Below are positions 13,065 through 21,705 of a stretch of 22,849 nt of DNA, piece after piece. The DNA lies in the NCBI GenBank assembly GCA_031549965.1, contig JAVBPB010000059.1, forward strand, positions 1 through 22,849, read 5' to 3'. The notes beneath the pieces are model-generated. The model had not been told where the DNA came from. It was given only the letters and a program-made list of their open reading frames with translations, and made no database searches. A program made the position numbers and the translations under genes. Every line of letters begins with the position of its first letter. Within the stretch, counting starts at the first letter, position 1. The DNA is from JAVBPB01 sp031549965. GTDB lineage: Bacteria > Bacillota > Clostridia > Lachnospirales > Lachnospiraceae.

Positions 13065-15839
13065 CTATTTAAATTCAACCCATTCAATTTCCAACCCAGG
13101 CTTCATATGCTCAATCTTTAATTCATAAAATCCAGAATTTAATTTTACTTTTACAAGTTTTTGAGTAATCCATTTTCCGTCAGTACCATTAGTTTGAACA
13201 TTTGTAACTATTTTATTATTTAGATAAATATTACATGATGATTGTGCTAAATTACCTTGAGGCGACATTATTTTAACAATAATACTGTAAGTGCCAGATT
13301 CTGATTCCACGAAAGCTAAATTATTGCTTATTTTAATTTTAGAATCATTATTTAATGACTGAATTGATTGGTTATAAAAGCAATTATTTTCATTTGATTC
13401 AAATTCTTCAATAACTTCAGTATTGTCTTTTGTACTAAAGAATATAGGAGCCTGCATAATAAAATTACATATATTTATTGCACAGCGTTGAAGTTCACCT
13501 ATTGTAAGAGTACCATTATCTAAAGATTCTAAGGTGTTATCATTATTAGAGTTGATTTCAGCTCCATTATTGTTAATTACCATATATAAATCATTTTGAG
13601 AGCGAATCATTGAACGTGTATCTTTATTATCGCTTTCTCCACCATTTACCGGGTCGTTCATTTTTGCCCACCAATCAGTCATAACTATTCCTTCATAGTT
13701 CCATTCTTCACGAAGTATTGTAGTATTAAGATCATAATTTGAAGCTGCCCAATGTCCGTTAATTGGGTTATATGAAGTCATAATTGATCTGGTATCCTTT
13801 GTTTCTACAGCCATTTCAAAAGCTTTTAAATAAATTTCCCTAAGTGCTCTTTCAGAAACTACAGCATTAACTAAAAAGCGGGAAGTTTCCTGACTGTTAC
13901 AGGCAAAATGTTTTAGAGTAGCGTGAGAACCTCCCTTTTTAATCCCTTTGACTACACTAGCTGCAAATACTCCGGTTAAATAAGGATCTTCTGAATAATA
14001 CTCAAAGTTTCTGCCATTTAATGGATTGCGGTGAATATTAATACCAGGGCCTAGTAGTGTATCTATATTATTAGATAAAAGTTCCCTTCCTTCCATTACA
14101 TATAATTCTTCAACTAAATCTTTATTCCAAGTTGAAGATAATAAAGAACCAATTGGCAATTGAGTAGCTTTAAGTCCGCTTTCCATACGAATACCGGAAG
14201 GACCGTCAGCAGTACAGGCAAGTGGTATACCATACCCTATCAGGCTGTCGCTAACTCCTCCAAATGCTGAGGCAGTTCCCGGAGTTACTCTTGGATGACT
14301 CATACCTTCCCCTCGAACAAGTATTGCCAATTCTTCTCTGGTTAATTGTGCAACAAATTCCTCTAATGTTGCCTTATTTTCATAAACATCTCTTAATACA
14401 ATCCCACTATTTCCTGTTAGAGAAATTGTTTTAGGAAGATTTTCATTAATTCGGTCATTCATATTAACAGTCATAGTTGATACAGGATGATAACTAATTT
14501 CGTAAACACCATCCAAATTTTTACCAGAAGGTTTCATAATAGTAAAATTTTGTTTTGGAGCCATAGCTTCTTGCAATCTTTTAACAACAATAAGAGAATC
14601 AATGAAATAGGATTCCTTATCAGAAATGCTAATACGATCAGTATTTCTTACACTGTTACCAACATGTATATAATAATGTCCGGCTTCCAAAACATAACAA
14701 GATTTATTACCGGTATATCCTCCATCATCGTATGATGCCATATGATTAACATTTATTGTTAGAACAATATGTTCAGTTTCTCCAGGCATTAATAATTTAG
14801 TTTTAGCGAATGCAATTAACGATTTAACGGGTTTTCCAAGTTCACCCTGTGGAGCTTCAAAATAAACTTGTACAACTTCTTTTCCGCTGTAAATAGCACC
14901 AATATTTTTAACATCTACATGTATTTCAATATAATGCTCATTATCCTTTGTAACAACATGAGCATACTTATTAGCTAATTCAAATTCAGTATAAGATAAT
15001 CCAAAGCCAAATGGAAATTGCACTTTTGATGGACAAAATGTTTCAAAATAACGATATCCCACATAAATATCTTCCTGATAAATATTCTCATACTTATCAC
15101 CATGATTCTTAGTAGAAGGATAGTCATTAATGGAATATGCAATAGTATCAGGTAATTTTCCGCTAGGTGTAACATCGCCTGAGATAACATCACAAGCCGC
15201 ATTACCACCTTCCATACCACCTTGCCATACATGCAACACTGCTTTAATACTATTATTATAAACTTTATCGTCGATCCATGTTAAGTCAATAATATTTGAA
15301 ACATTAAGTATAACAATAACATCTTCAAAATACTTAGTTATTTTTCCTAAAACTTCTTTTTCAGATGTAGTTAATTGATAACTTCCTTCTGAGTCTGCAT
15401 TATCCTTATCCTCACCAGCAGTACGTCCAATGACATAAATAGCTTTTTTAGATTTTTCTTTAGCAGAAGCTACAATTTCATCAGTTAAAAGCATTTCTTT
15501 TTGATGCCAAGGCTCACAAGCCCAACCGCCTCCACCATTATCAAAAGGATTATCAAGTATCCATGCTTCATAGATACCAGCCAATTCCTCATTAATATTT
15601 ACTTTAGGATTATTCCTAAGACCATTTAATATGTTAGTAGTATACTCTACATTAACAGCACCGCCAGATCCTGTACCGCTTCTATAATAGTCAATTTGAG
15701 TTCTTCCAAAAACAGATATAGTTTCATCTTCCCTAATAGGAAGTACATTACTTTCATTTTTTAATAAAATAGCACCTTCTGATGCAGTAATCCTTGAGAA
15801 TGTAGCAAATCCTGCCAATGGTATTCCAATATTACTCAT
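13065..15839 (-). CDS. Family 3 glycoside hydrolase with permuted domain order (beta-glucosidase-like)
   Basis: This 924-residue cytosolic enzyme should remove terminal glucose or xylose from plant-derived oligosaccharides. Its domains are in reversed order. The alpha/beta-sandwich (GH3_C) comes first, about 10-270 (EGAILLKNES, GRTAGEDKDNADSEGSYQL, VWQGGMEGGNAACDVISGDV). A fibronectin-III-like domain follows, about 290-390. The TIM-barrel catalytic domain comes after these, about 495-790 (LACTADGPSGIRM, GPGINIHRNPLNGRNFEYYS, LKHFACNSQE, MTSYNPING), with the nucleophile Asp at about 722 in VMTDWW. A C-terminal beta-sandwich of about 110 residues resembles a carbohydrate-binding module. Permuted GH3 enzymes are known from Ruminococcus albus and Butyrivibrio. 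ATG 15839 has GGAGG 8 bases upstream; an in-frame start at 15935 has none. There is no signal peptide. It is divergent from an AraC regulator. Confidence 0.94.
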   Translation of the reverse strand: MSNIGIPLAGFATFSRITASEGAILLKNESNVLPIREDETISVFGRTQIDYYRSGTGSGGAVNVEYTTNILNGLRNNPKVNINEELAGIYEAWILDNPFDNGGGGWACEPWHQKEMLLTDEIVASAKEKSKKAIYVIGRTAGEDKDNADSEGSYQLTTSEKEVLGKITKYFEDVIVILNVSNIIDLTWIDDKVYNNSIKAVLHVWQGGMEGGNAACDVISGDVTPSGKLPDTIAYSINDYPSTKNHGDKYENIYQEDIYVGYRYFETFCPSKVQFPFGFGLSYTEFELANKYAHVVTKDNEHYIEIHVDVKNIGAIYSGKEVVQVYFEAPQGELGKPVKSLIAFAKTKLLMPGETEHIVLTINVNHMASYDDGGYTGNKSCYVLEAGHYYIHVGNSVRNTDRISISDKESYFIDSLIVVKRLQEAMAPKQNFTIMKPSGKNLDGVYEISYHPVSTMTVNMNDRINENLPKTISLTGNSGIVLRDVYENKATLEEFVAQLTREELAILVRGEGMSHPRVTPGTASAFGGVSDSLIGYGIPLACTADGPSGIRMESGLKATQLPIGSLLSSTWNKDLVEELYVMEGRELLSNNIDTLLGPGINIHRNPLNGRNFEYYSEDPYLTGVFAASVVKGIKKGGSHATLKHFACNSQETSRFLVNAVVSERALREIYLKAFEMAVETKDTRSIMTSYNPINGHWAASNYDLNTTILREEWNYEGIVMTDWWAKMNDPVNGGESDNKDTRSMIRSQNDLYMVINNNGAEINSNNDNTLESLDNGTLTIGELQRCAINICNFIMQAPIFFSTKDNTEVIEEFESNENNCFYNQSIQSLNNDSKIKISNNLAFVESESGTYSIIVKIMSPQGNLAQSSCNIYLNNKIVTNVQTNGTDGKWITQKLVKVKLNSGFYELKIEHMKPGLEIEWVEFK

Positions 15840-15881
15840 AAATTTTTCCTCCAATATTTTGTAATCGTCTTTGATAAAATG

Positions 15882-15910
15882 ATTATAGCTTATTTTTTTA
15901 AAACATGATA
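15882..15910 (-). promoter_or_regulatory. Probable activator-dependent promoter of the GH3 gene
   Basis: On the minus strand, a perfect TATAAT (15882-15887) lies 43 bases before the GH3 start codon. Seventeen bases upstream is TATCAT, a poor -35, as expected for a promoter needing an activator. The neighbouring AraC-family protein is the obvious candidate. Confidence 0.55.
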
Positions 15911-15924
15911 TAATTCTTATATCA
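15906..15924. promoter_or_regulatory. Dyad operator candidate between GH3 and araC-type genes
   Basis: TGATATA (15906-15912) and TATATCA (15918-15924) form a perfect 7-bp dyad around 5 bases, overlapping the -35 position of the GH3 promoter. A further ATCAAAA copy at 15931-15937 makes a direct-repeat pattern with 15921-15927, the arrangement more usual for AraC-family sites. Confidence 0.45.
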
Positions 15925-15957
15925 AAAAATATCAAAATTTTGTCATAGGGGAATAAT

Positions 15958-16836
15958 ATGAATTATTTAGAAGAGAAAAAAGCAATTATTAATGGAATTC
16001 CATGTCAGTATTTAAGTCATGTCCAAAACGTTACACAAGCAGGGAATGTATTTCCTGCTCATTTTCACAATTACATAGAACTAATTTATAATTTAATAGG
16101 AGAGTATGAGGTTTATTTAAATGGTAAACATCATGTAATAAAAGAGAAAGATTTTGTATTAATTAATTCTAAGGAAGTTCATCAAATAAATGCATTATCA
16201 AAAGATGGTGGAAAGTACATTGTTCTTAGATTTGAACCAGAAGTTATATACAATGGAATGTCACAGAATTTATACGAAATTAAATATGTACTTCCCTTTG
16301 TGCTTGAAAACTTTAATCATGAAAAAGTAATTTGTAATAAACATATAGATACTTCATTTATTTTAGAACTTTTACAGGATATACTAAGAGAACTTGATAA
16401 TAATGAATATGGATTTGAATTAGCGATTAAAAACAATATTGGAAGGATATTTTTGTGGGTTATAAGATACTGGCATAATGTTGGTGCGGAAATAAATGTA
16501 GGGCTTGATGAAGATTTTATCAAAAAAATGCAGCCTGCTTTTGATTATGTACTTAAATATTATAATGAGGATGTTATAGCAGTGGAAGCTGCAAAGCTGT
16601 GTAATATGAGCTATAGTTATTTTTCAAGAAAATTTAATCAATTAATGAGAATTAGTTTTAGCGATTACGTAAATTATGTAAGGGTTATGGAGGCAGAAAA
16701 ACTATTAGTTTCTACAGATTTAAACATAACAGAGATTTCAAATAAAGTGGGATTTAATACTACAAGTTATTTCATAAAGATTTTTAAACAATTAAAAAAT
16801 AGTTCTCCAAAGCAGTACAAGAAACAAATACTGTAA
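15958..16836 (+). CDS. AraC-family transcriptional regulator, likely of the adjacent glycosidase
   Basis: The 292-residue protein has an N-terminal cupin sugar-sensing domain (about 25-100: FPAHFHNYIELIYNLIGEYE, VLINSKEVHQINAL) and a C-terminal double helix-turn-helix (about 195-290: AAKLCNMSYSYFSRKFNQL, VNYVRVMEAEKLLVS, ITEISNKVGFNTTSYFIKIF). This is the layout of cytosolic sugar-responsive activators. Its ATG at 15958 has AGGGG 6-9 bases upstream. It starts 118 bases from the GH3 start codon in the opposite direction, which strongly suggests that it controls that gene, and perhaps itself, in response to an oligosaccharide. Confidence 0.93.
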   Translation: MNYLEEKKAIINGIPCQYLSHVQNVTQAGNVFPAHFHNYIELIYNLIGEYEVYLNGKHHVIKEKDFVLINSKEVHQINALSKDGGKYIVLRFEPEVIYNGMSQNLYEIKYVLPFVLENFNHEKVICNKHIDTSFILELLQDILRELDNNEYGFELAIKNNIGRIFLWVIRYWHNVGAEINVGLDEDFIKKMQPAFDYVLKYYNEDVIAVEAAKLCNMSYSYFSRKFNQLMRISFSDYVNYVRVMEAEKLLVSTDLNITEISNKVGFNTTSYFIKIFKQLKNSSPKQYKKQIL

Positions 16837-16841
16837 AGAAC

Positions 16842-16870
16842 TTGATTTTAATTAGTGCGAATGCTATAGT
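16842..16870 (+). promoter_or_regulatory. Promoter of the AAA-ATPase-like gene
   Basis: TTGATT (16842-16847) and TATAGT (16865-16870) are 17 bases apart and begin 5 bases after the AraC-type stop codon, 50 bases before the next start codon. Confidence 0.55.
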
Positions 16871-16919
16871 TATTAAATGGAAAATATTAATAGTTAATAA
16901 AATTAGGAGGTGTCATTAC

Positions 16920-18602
16920 ATGAAAAAGAATATAGGTAAGGGGATAGATGATTTTAAAAAATTAATAACAAATAATCATTATTTTGTAGATAAGACCTTA
17001 TTTATAAAGGAAATAGTAGACAATGGCTCTGAGGTAATTCTGTTAACAAGACCAAGACGCTTTGGAAAAACTTTAAATATGAGTATGCTAAAGTATTTCT
17101 TTTCAAATGAAAATTCAGAAGAAAACATAAAATTATATAATGATTTAAAGATACAGCATCATTACGAAATTATGAAACTTCAAGGTAAATATCCCGTTAT
17201 ATATATTACATTAGCTAATGCCAAAATTCAAACTTATGAACAGTTTCTGGATAAAATCAGAGAGATAATGTCTGGATTGTATTATGAATATAATGAAATT
17301 ATTAACTCAATTGACATGCCATCAGGAAGAAAGAATGCAGTTAGTAGAATTTTATCGGAAAATTCAACAGAAGTAGATTTACAGTCAAGTCTTAAATACC
17401 TATCACTTTATTTAGAAAAATACTACAATGAAAAAGTGATAATTTTAATGGATGAATACGATTCAGCCATACATGAATCTTATTCATATGGATTTTATAC
17501 AAAAGTAATTAACTTTATGAGATCGTTTCTCAATTCAACATTTAAGGGAAATAGCTCTTTATATAAAGGCGTTCTTACAGGGATATTAAGAGTTTCAAAA
17601 GAAAGTATGTTTTCAGATTTTAATAATCCAGACATAAATGATATAACAAATGGAAACTATTCAACTTGCTTTGGTTTTACAGAAACAGAAGTTGATAATA
17701 TATTATCATATTTTGATTTAACAAAACAAAAAGAAGATTTCAAACACTGGTATAATGGATATTTATTTGGTAAAACAACCATATATAATCCTTGGAGTAT
17801 TATAAGCTATATAACAGAAAATAAAGAAACAAGAAGTTTCAAAGCATATTGGGCAAACACTTCATCAAATGCGTTAATAAAAGAATTATTAAATAATTAT
17901 CGTGGCAAAGTTGATAAAGAATTAGAAGACTTAATACAGGGAAGAACAATTAGAACCTTATTAAATTTAAATATTGTGTTTGAAGATTTAAAAAAAGATA
18001 AAATGATACTTTGGAATTTTCTTCTAGCTTCAGGCTATTTGAAAATTATTAAAATTGAACAAATTGGAACAAAAAACTATATAGATGTAAAAATCCCTAA
18101 TTTAGAAGTAAAAGAAATGTATGAAAACACAATTATCACAGTACTAAGAGACAGCTTTAAAAGTAATATTTCAGAACTAATATATGCAGTCATAACTGGA
18201 GACGTAATAAAATTTGAAAACATTTTTCGTAATTTAATTATAAATATAATGAGCTTTTACGATACAAAAGAGGATATAGCCGAACAATCCTACCATTCAT
18301 TTCTACTAGGTGTACTTGCATCCTTACAAGAAACATATATAATAGATTCCAATAGAGAGTCTGGTTATGGAAGATATGATATTATGCTTAATCCAAGAAA
18401 TAAAAATGATAATGGAATAATAATTGAATTAAAACTTGCAGACGACAATAAAAATCTTGAAGAAGTTTGTCTAAATGCATTAAAGCAAATAAAAGACAAA
18501 GAATATTATCAAACATTAAACAATCAAGGAGTAAACCATATATTAAAATATGGCATAGCTTTTAGAGGAAAAGAAGTAAAAATATTATATTCTGAAAACT
18601 AA
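16920..18602 (+). CDS. AAA-ATPase-like protein with C-terminal PD-(D/E)XK nuclease-like domain
   Basis: The 560-residue protein belongs to a family that is abundant and often multicopy in Clostridia and Bacteroidetes, annotated as AAA-ATPase_like plus PDDEXK_9 (formerly DUF1703). The N-terminal domain has VDKTLFIKEIVDNGSEVILL, the Walker A-like TRPRRFGKTLNMSML (about 43-57) and Walker B IILMDEYDSAIHE (about 178). The C-terminal domain has GYGRYDIMLNPRN followed by IIIELKLADD, giving a D...ExK nuclease-like core. The biological role is unknown; links to mobile elements or defence have been suggested. ATG 16920 has AGGAGG 10 bases upstream and is preferred over the non-ATG start at 16842. It appears intact. 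Confidence 0.9.
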   Translation: MKKNIGKGIDDFKKLITNNHYFVDKTLFIKEIVDNGSEVILLTRPRRFGKTLNMSMLKYFFSNENSEENIKLYNDLKIQHHYEIMKLQGKYPVIYITLANAKIQTYEQFLDKIREIMSGLYYEYNEIINSIDMPSGRKNAVSRILSENSTEVDLQSSLKYLSLYLEKYYNEKVIILMDEYDSAIHESYSYGFYTKVINFMRSFLNSTFKGNSSLYKGVLTGILRVSKESMFSDFNNPDINDITNGNYSTCFGFTETEVDNILSYFDLTKQKEDFKHWYNGYLFGKTTIYNPWSIISYITENKETRSFKAYWANTSSNALIKELLNNYRGKVDKELEDLIQGRTIRTLLNLNIVFEDLKKDKMILWNFLLASGYLKIIKIEQIGTKNYIDVKIPNLEVKEMYENTIITVLRDSFKSNISELIYAVITGDVIKFENIFRNLIINIMSFYDTKEDIAEQSYHSFLLGVLASLQETYIIDSNRESGYGRYDIMLNPRNKNDNGIIIELKLADDNKNLEEVCLNALKQIKDKEYYQTLNNQGVNHILKYGIAFRGKEVKILYSEN

Positions 18603-18647
18603 AAACAAAATAATATTTATAAAATGTTAAAAAGGAGGAACTATCTA

Positions 18648-18958
18648 ATGACACATTGCGGTACAAAAAAAATTGATATAAAAATCATTTTTGTGAAATT
18701 GAATATTGCATAGGAAGCCAATTCCAAAGAAAAGGCTATGCTACCGAAGCAACAAAAGCAATTATAAATTATGCATTTAAGAATGTGAATTTTCATAAAG
18801 TTCAAATATGTCACAAAGAAACCAACACAGCATCAAAAGGCGTTATAAAAAAATGTGGTTTCAAATACGAAGGAACATTAAGAGATTATTTTTATATGAA
18901 TGGCAGTTACGTAAGTAGACTATACTATTCAATACTTAAAGATGAATGGAAAAGTTAA
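18648..18958 (+). pseudogene. GNAT N-acetyltransferase (RimJ/RimL type), internally deleted and frameshifted
   Basis: A strong AAAGGAGG site and ATG at 18648 open with MTHCGTKKI, the usual beginning of RimJ/RimL-like acetyltransferases, which normally continues with ETERLILR. Here the sequence jumps straight to the second half in another frame: IEYCIGSQFQRKGYATEATK, NFHKVQICHKETNTASK, GVIKKCGFKYEGTLRDYF, ending at 18958. The acetyl-CoA loop (QRKGYATEA, normally Q/RxxGxG/A) is present but about 70-80 N-terminal residues are missing. In the frame of the start codon, translation stops after 21 residues. Such enzymes acetylate amines of proteins or drugs; this one should be inactive. Confidence 0.8.
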
Positions 18959-18997
18959 TATCTAAGATATATTAAAAACAAACTGTTGCAATAAAAG

Positions 18998-19035
18998 ATA
19001 GAAGCCAAACTTGTATAAGTGGTTTCTATTTTTTT
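18998..19035 (+). terminator. Intrinsic terminator after the GNAT remnant
   Basis: ATAGAAGCCA (18998-19007) pairs with TGGTTTCTAT (19020-19029) with one G-T wobble, followed by a run of seven T (19029-19035). Confidence 0.78.
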
Positions 19036-19423
19036 ATATAGCTAAAACTGATTACATAAATAATATTTCTATATTTATACAGGCTCATTTCTTACAATTC
19101 TATCATATAAAATTTTCTGTTGATTAATAGAAAATATTATGATATATTGATAATATTCTTTATTTTGATAATCAAGCCAAAACAGCAATAACAAAAATAA
19201 CACATTATTCAAAATAAAATCAAAGAATAAACAAAGACAAAACAAATTCATTCAATAGACTAAATATAATATTTGTCAGAATATTCTGAAAAGAGTAGAG
19301 GTAAGAGACAAGTCAAAGAAAAGTAAATTCATAGACAAATTAAATAAAGGCAAGAGGCAAAAGACTAAAGACAAGCCATATAAAGAGAAAATGTCAGAGA
19401 AAACAAGAGGAGGACATTAAAAA
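19036..19423 (+). promoter_or_regulatory. Long gene-free leader of nfnAB with palindromes
   Basis: No gene is seen in these 388 bases. They contain a perfect 14-bp palindrome TCAGAATATTCTGA (19276-19289), and an imperfect long dyad whose outer arms are TTGATTA (19120-19126) and TAATCAA (19169-19175) and inner arms AAATATTAT (19132-19140) and ATAATATT (19150-19157). The last 130 bases are strikingly purine-rich on the plus strand, with repeated GACAA/GACAAG words. These are candidate operator and leader elements; no known riboswitch is recognised. Confidence 0.4.
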
Positions 19424-20311
19424 ATGTACAAAATATCAAGAAAAAAAGTATTAGCAGAAAATATATACTTAATGGACATCAATGCAAAAAGAGTTGCAAG
19501 TTCTTGTTATCCAGGTCAATTTGTAATAGTAAAAATAGATGAAAAAGGCGAAAGAATCCCATTAACAATTTGTGATTACGATAAAGAAAAAGAAACAGTA
19601 ACAATAGTATTTCAGGTTATGGGTGCTTCAACAATGAAGATGGCATTATTAAATGAAGGAGATTACGTCACAGACTTTACAGGCCCACTTGGAGTAAAAT
19701 CAGAACTAATAGATGAAGATCCAGAAGAATTAAAGAATAAAAAAATATTATTTGTAGCCGGAGGTGTAGGAACAGCACCAGTATATCCTCAGGTAAAATG
19801 GTTAAAGGAAAACGGATATAAAGCAGATGTGATTGTAGGAGCAAAAACAAAAGAACTAATAATATTAGAAAATGAGTTAAAAGAAGTATCTGAAAACCTT
19901 TACATTACCACAGATGATGGCACATATGAAAGAAAAGGATTAGTTACAGATGTAATAAAAGAACTTGTTGGTGCAGGAAAATCATATGATCTTGTAGTAG
20001 CAATTGGTCCTGTAATAATGATGAAATTTGTATCATTGTTAACAAAGGAATTAAACATAAAAACAGTAGTAAGCATGAATCCAATAATGGTAGATGGTAC
20101 CGGAATGTGTGGTGCATGTAGACTTACCGTTGGAGATGAGATTAAATTTGCATGTGTAGACGGGCCAGAATTTGACGGACATTTAGTAAACTTTGATGAA
20201 TCACTTAAAAGACAGACAATGTATAAAACAGAAGAAGGTCGAGCAATATTAAAACTTAAAGAGGGCAGTACACATAAGGGTGGAAATCCTCATTGTGGAG
20301 GAAATGCATAA
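19424..20311 (+). CDS. nfnA: NADH-dependent ferredoxin:NADP+ oxidoreductase small subunit (NfnA) / SudB-like
   Basis: NfnA pairs with NfnB to form the cytosolic complex that bifurcates electrons from NADPH to ferredoxin and NAD+ (or the reverse), balancing redox in anaerobes. The 295 residues show an FAD-binding FNR domain (RIPLTICDYD, about 45; MGASTMKMALLNEGD), an NAD-binding loop VAGGVGTAPVYPQVKWL (about 112-128), and a C-terminal [2Fe-2S] module with Cys229, Cys232 (MCGACR) and Cys244 (FACVDGPEFDGH). AGGAGG precedes ATG 19424. The stop overlaps the nfnB start by one base (TAATG), so the pair is translationally coupled. The similar PyrK-type dihydroorotate dehydrogenase subunit is less likely given the nfnB partner. 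Confidence 0.93.
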   Translation: MYKISRKKVLAENIYLMDINAKRVASSCYPGQFVIVKIDEKGERIPLTICDYDKEKETVTIVFQVMGASTMKMALLNEGDYVTDFTGPLGVKSELIDEDPEELKNKKILFVAGGVGTAPVYPQVKWLKENGYKADVIVGAKTKELIILENELKEVSENLYITTDDGTYERKGLVTDVIKELVGAGKSYDLVVAIGPVIMMKFVSLLTKELNIKTVVSMNPIMVDGTGMCGACRLTVGDEIKFACVDGPEFDGHLVNFDESLKRQTMYKTEEGRAILKLKEGSTHKGGNPHCGGNA

Positions 20312-21705
20312 TGAATGTATTAAAAAAGATACCTGTAAGAGAACAAGATGCCAAAGAAAGAGCCACAAATTTTGAAGAAGTATGCTTAGGATATAATGAA
20401 GATGAGGCTATAGAAGAATCAAAAAGATGTTTAAAGTGCAAAAATGCAAAATGTATTTTAGGATGTCCTGTTGGAATTAATATTCCGGACTTTATACAGT
20501 CAATTGAAGATGGAGACATAAAAACAGCTTCCGAAATTATTGGAAAAGCTTCAGCACTTCCGGCAGTATGCGGAAGAGTATGTCCTCAGGAAAGCCAATG
20601 TGAAGGAAAATGTATTAGAGGAATAAAAGGAGAACCTGTTTCGATTGGAAAGTTAGAAAGATTTGTTGCCGATTGGGCAAGGGAAAACCATATAGTTCCA
20701 TCAATGCCAAAAGACAAAAATGGATTAAAGGTTGCAATAATTGGTTCTGGTCCGGCAGGTCTTACTTGTGCTGGAGAACTTGCCAAAATGGGATATGATG
20801 TAACAATATTTGAAGCATTACATGAACCAGGTGGTGTATTAGTTTATGGTATACCAGAATTTAGATTGCCAAAAGAATTAGTTGTTAAAAAAGAAATCGA
20901 AAATGTTAAAGCATTGGGAGTTAAAATTGAAACTAATGTTGTAGTTGGAAAATCAATTACAGTAGATGAACTAATAGAAGTAGAAGGCTTTAATGCAGTA
21001 TTTATAGGATCTGGAGCAGGACTTCCAAAATTCATGAATATACCTGGAGAAAATGCCAATGGAGTATTTTCTGCAAATGAGTATTTAACAAGAAATAATT
21101 TAATGAGAGCATATGATAATAACTACGATACTCCAATATTTACAGGCAAAAAAGTTGCAGTTGTTGGGGGAGGAAACGTAGCAATGGATGCAGCAAGAAC
21201 AGCACTAAGACTGGGAGCGAAAGTTTATATAGTATATCGCAGAAGTGAAGAAGAACTTCCTGCAAGACTAGAAGAAGTTCACCACGCAAAAGAAGAAGGT
21301 ATTATATTTAATGTATTAACCAACCCTACTGAAATTTTAGTAGATGAAAATGGATGGGTAAAGGGAATGACCTGTGTAAAAATGGAACTGGGAGAACCTG
21401 ACTCATCAGGAAGAAGGAGCCCTATAGAAGTAAAAGACTCTGAATTTACAATTGAACTAGATACTGTAATTATGGCTTTAGGTACAAGTCCCAACCCACT
21501 AATATCTTCAACTACAAAAAATCTTGAAACAAATAAATGGAAATGTATTGTAGCAGACTCAGAGACTGGCAAAACAACAAAAGTAGGTGTATTTGCAGGA
21601 GGAGATGCTGTTACAGGAGCAGCTACAGTAATTCTAGCAATGGGTGCCGGAAAAGCGGCGGCATATGGAATACATCAATATTTAAAAAGAAAATATGCAG
21701 ATTAG
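20311..21705 (+). CDS. nfnB: NADPH-dependent ferredoxin:NAD oxidoreductase large subunit (NfnB), GltD-like
   Basis: NfnB is the bifurcating flavoprotein subunit and belongs to the glutamate-synthase small-subunit family, so older annotation as gltA/gltD is common. The 464 residues contain N-terminal [4Fe-4S] cysteines CLKCKNAKCILGC (40-52) and CGRVCPQESQCEGKC (87-101), an FAD-binding fold IIGSGPAGLTCAGELAKMGY with GGVLVYGIPEFRLP, an NADPH-binding fold VAVVGGGNVAMDAARTALRL with YRRSEEELPAR, and a final FAGGDAVTGAATVILAMGAG. ATG 20311 is chosen over the upstream in-frame 20293 start because GGAGG (20297-20301) lies 9 bases before it and it overlaps the nfnA stop. Its immediate pairing with nfnA, without a glutamate synthase large subunit, supports Nfn. 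Confidence 0.95.
   Translation: MNVLKKIPVREQDAKERATNFEEVCLGYNEDEAIEESKRCLKCKNAKCILGCPVGINIPDFIQSIEDGDIKTASEIIGKASALPAVCGRVCPQESQCEGKCIRGIKGEPVSIGKLERFVADWARENHIVPSMPKDKNGLKVAIIGSGPAGLTCAGELAKMGYDVTIFEALHEPGGVLVYGIPEFRLPKELVVKKEIENVKALGVKIETNVVVGKSITVDELIEVEGFNAVFIGSGAGLPKFMNIPGENANGVFSANEYLTRNNLMRAYDNNYDTPIFTGKKVAVVGGGNVAMDAARTALRLGAKVYIVYRRSEEELPARLEEVHHAKEEGIIFNVLTNPTEILVDENGWVKGMTCVKMELGEPDSSGRRSPIEVKDSEFTIELDTVIMALGTSPNPLISSTTKNLETNKWKCIVADSETGKTTKVGVFAGGDAVTGAATVILAMGAGKAAAYGIHQYLKRKYAD

Noticed and set aside
13065..15935. Longer form of the GH3 gene starting at 15935
   Set aside because: The extra 32 codons lie in the promoter region with no ribosome binding site; the start at 15839 has GGAGG and matches the family start.
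18959..19423. Possible CRISPR or tandem repeat from recurrent GACAA words
   Set aside because: The words vary in spacing and context; there are no constant repeats with spacers.
20311..21705. Glutamate synthase small subunit (GltD)
   Set aside because: The family is the same, but there is no large subunit nearby and the coupled upstream gene is NfnA-like, so NfnB is the better call.
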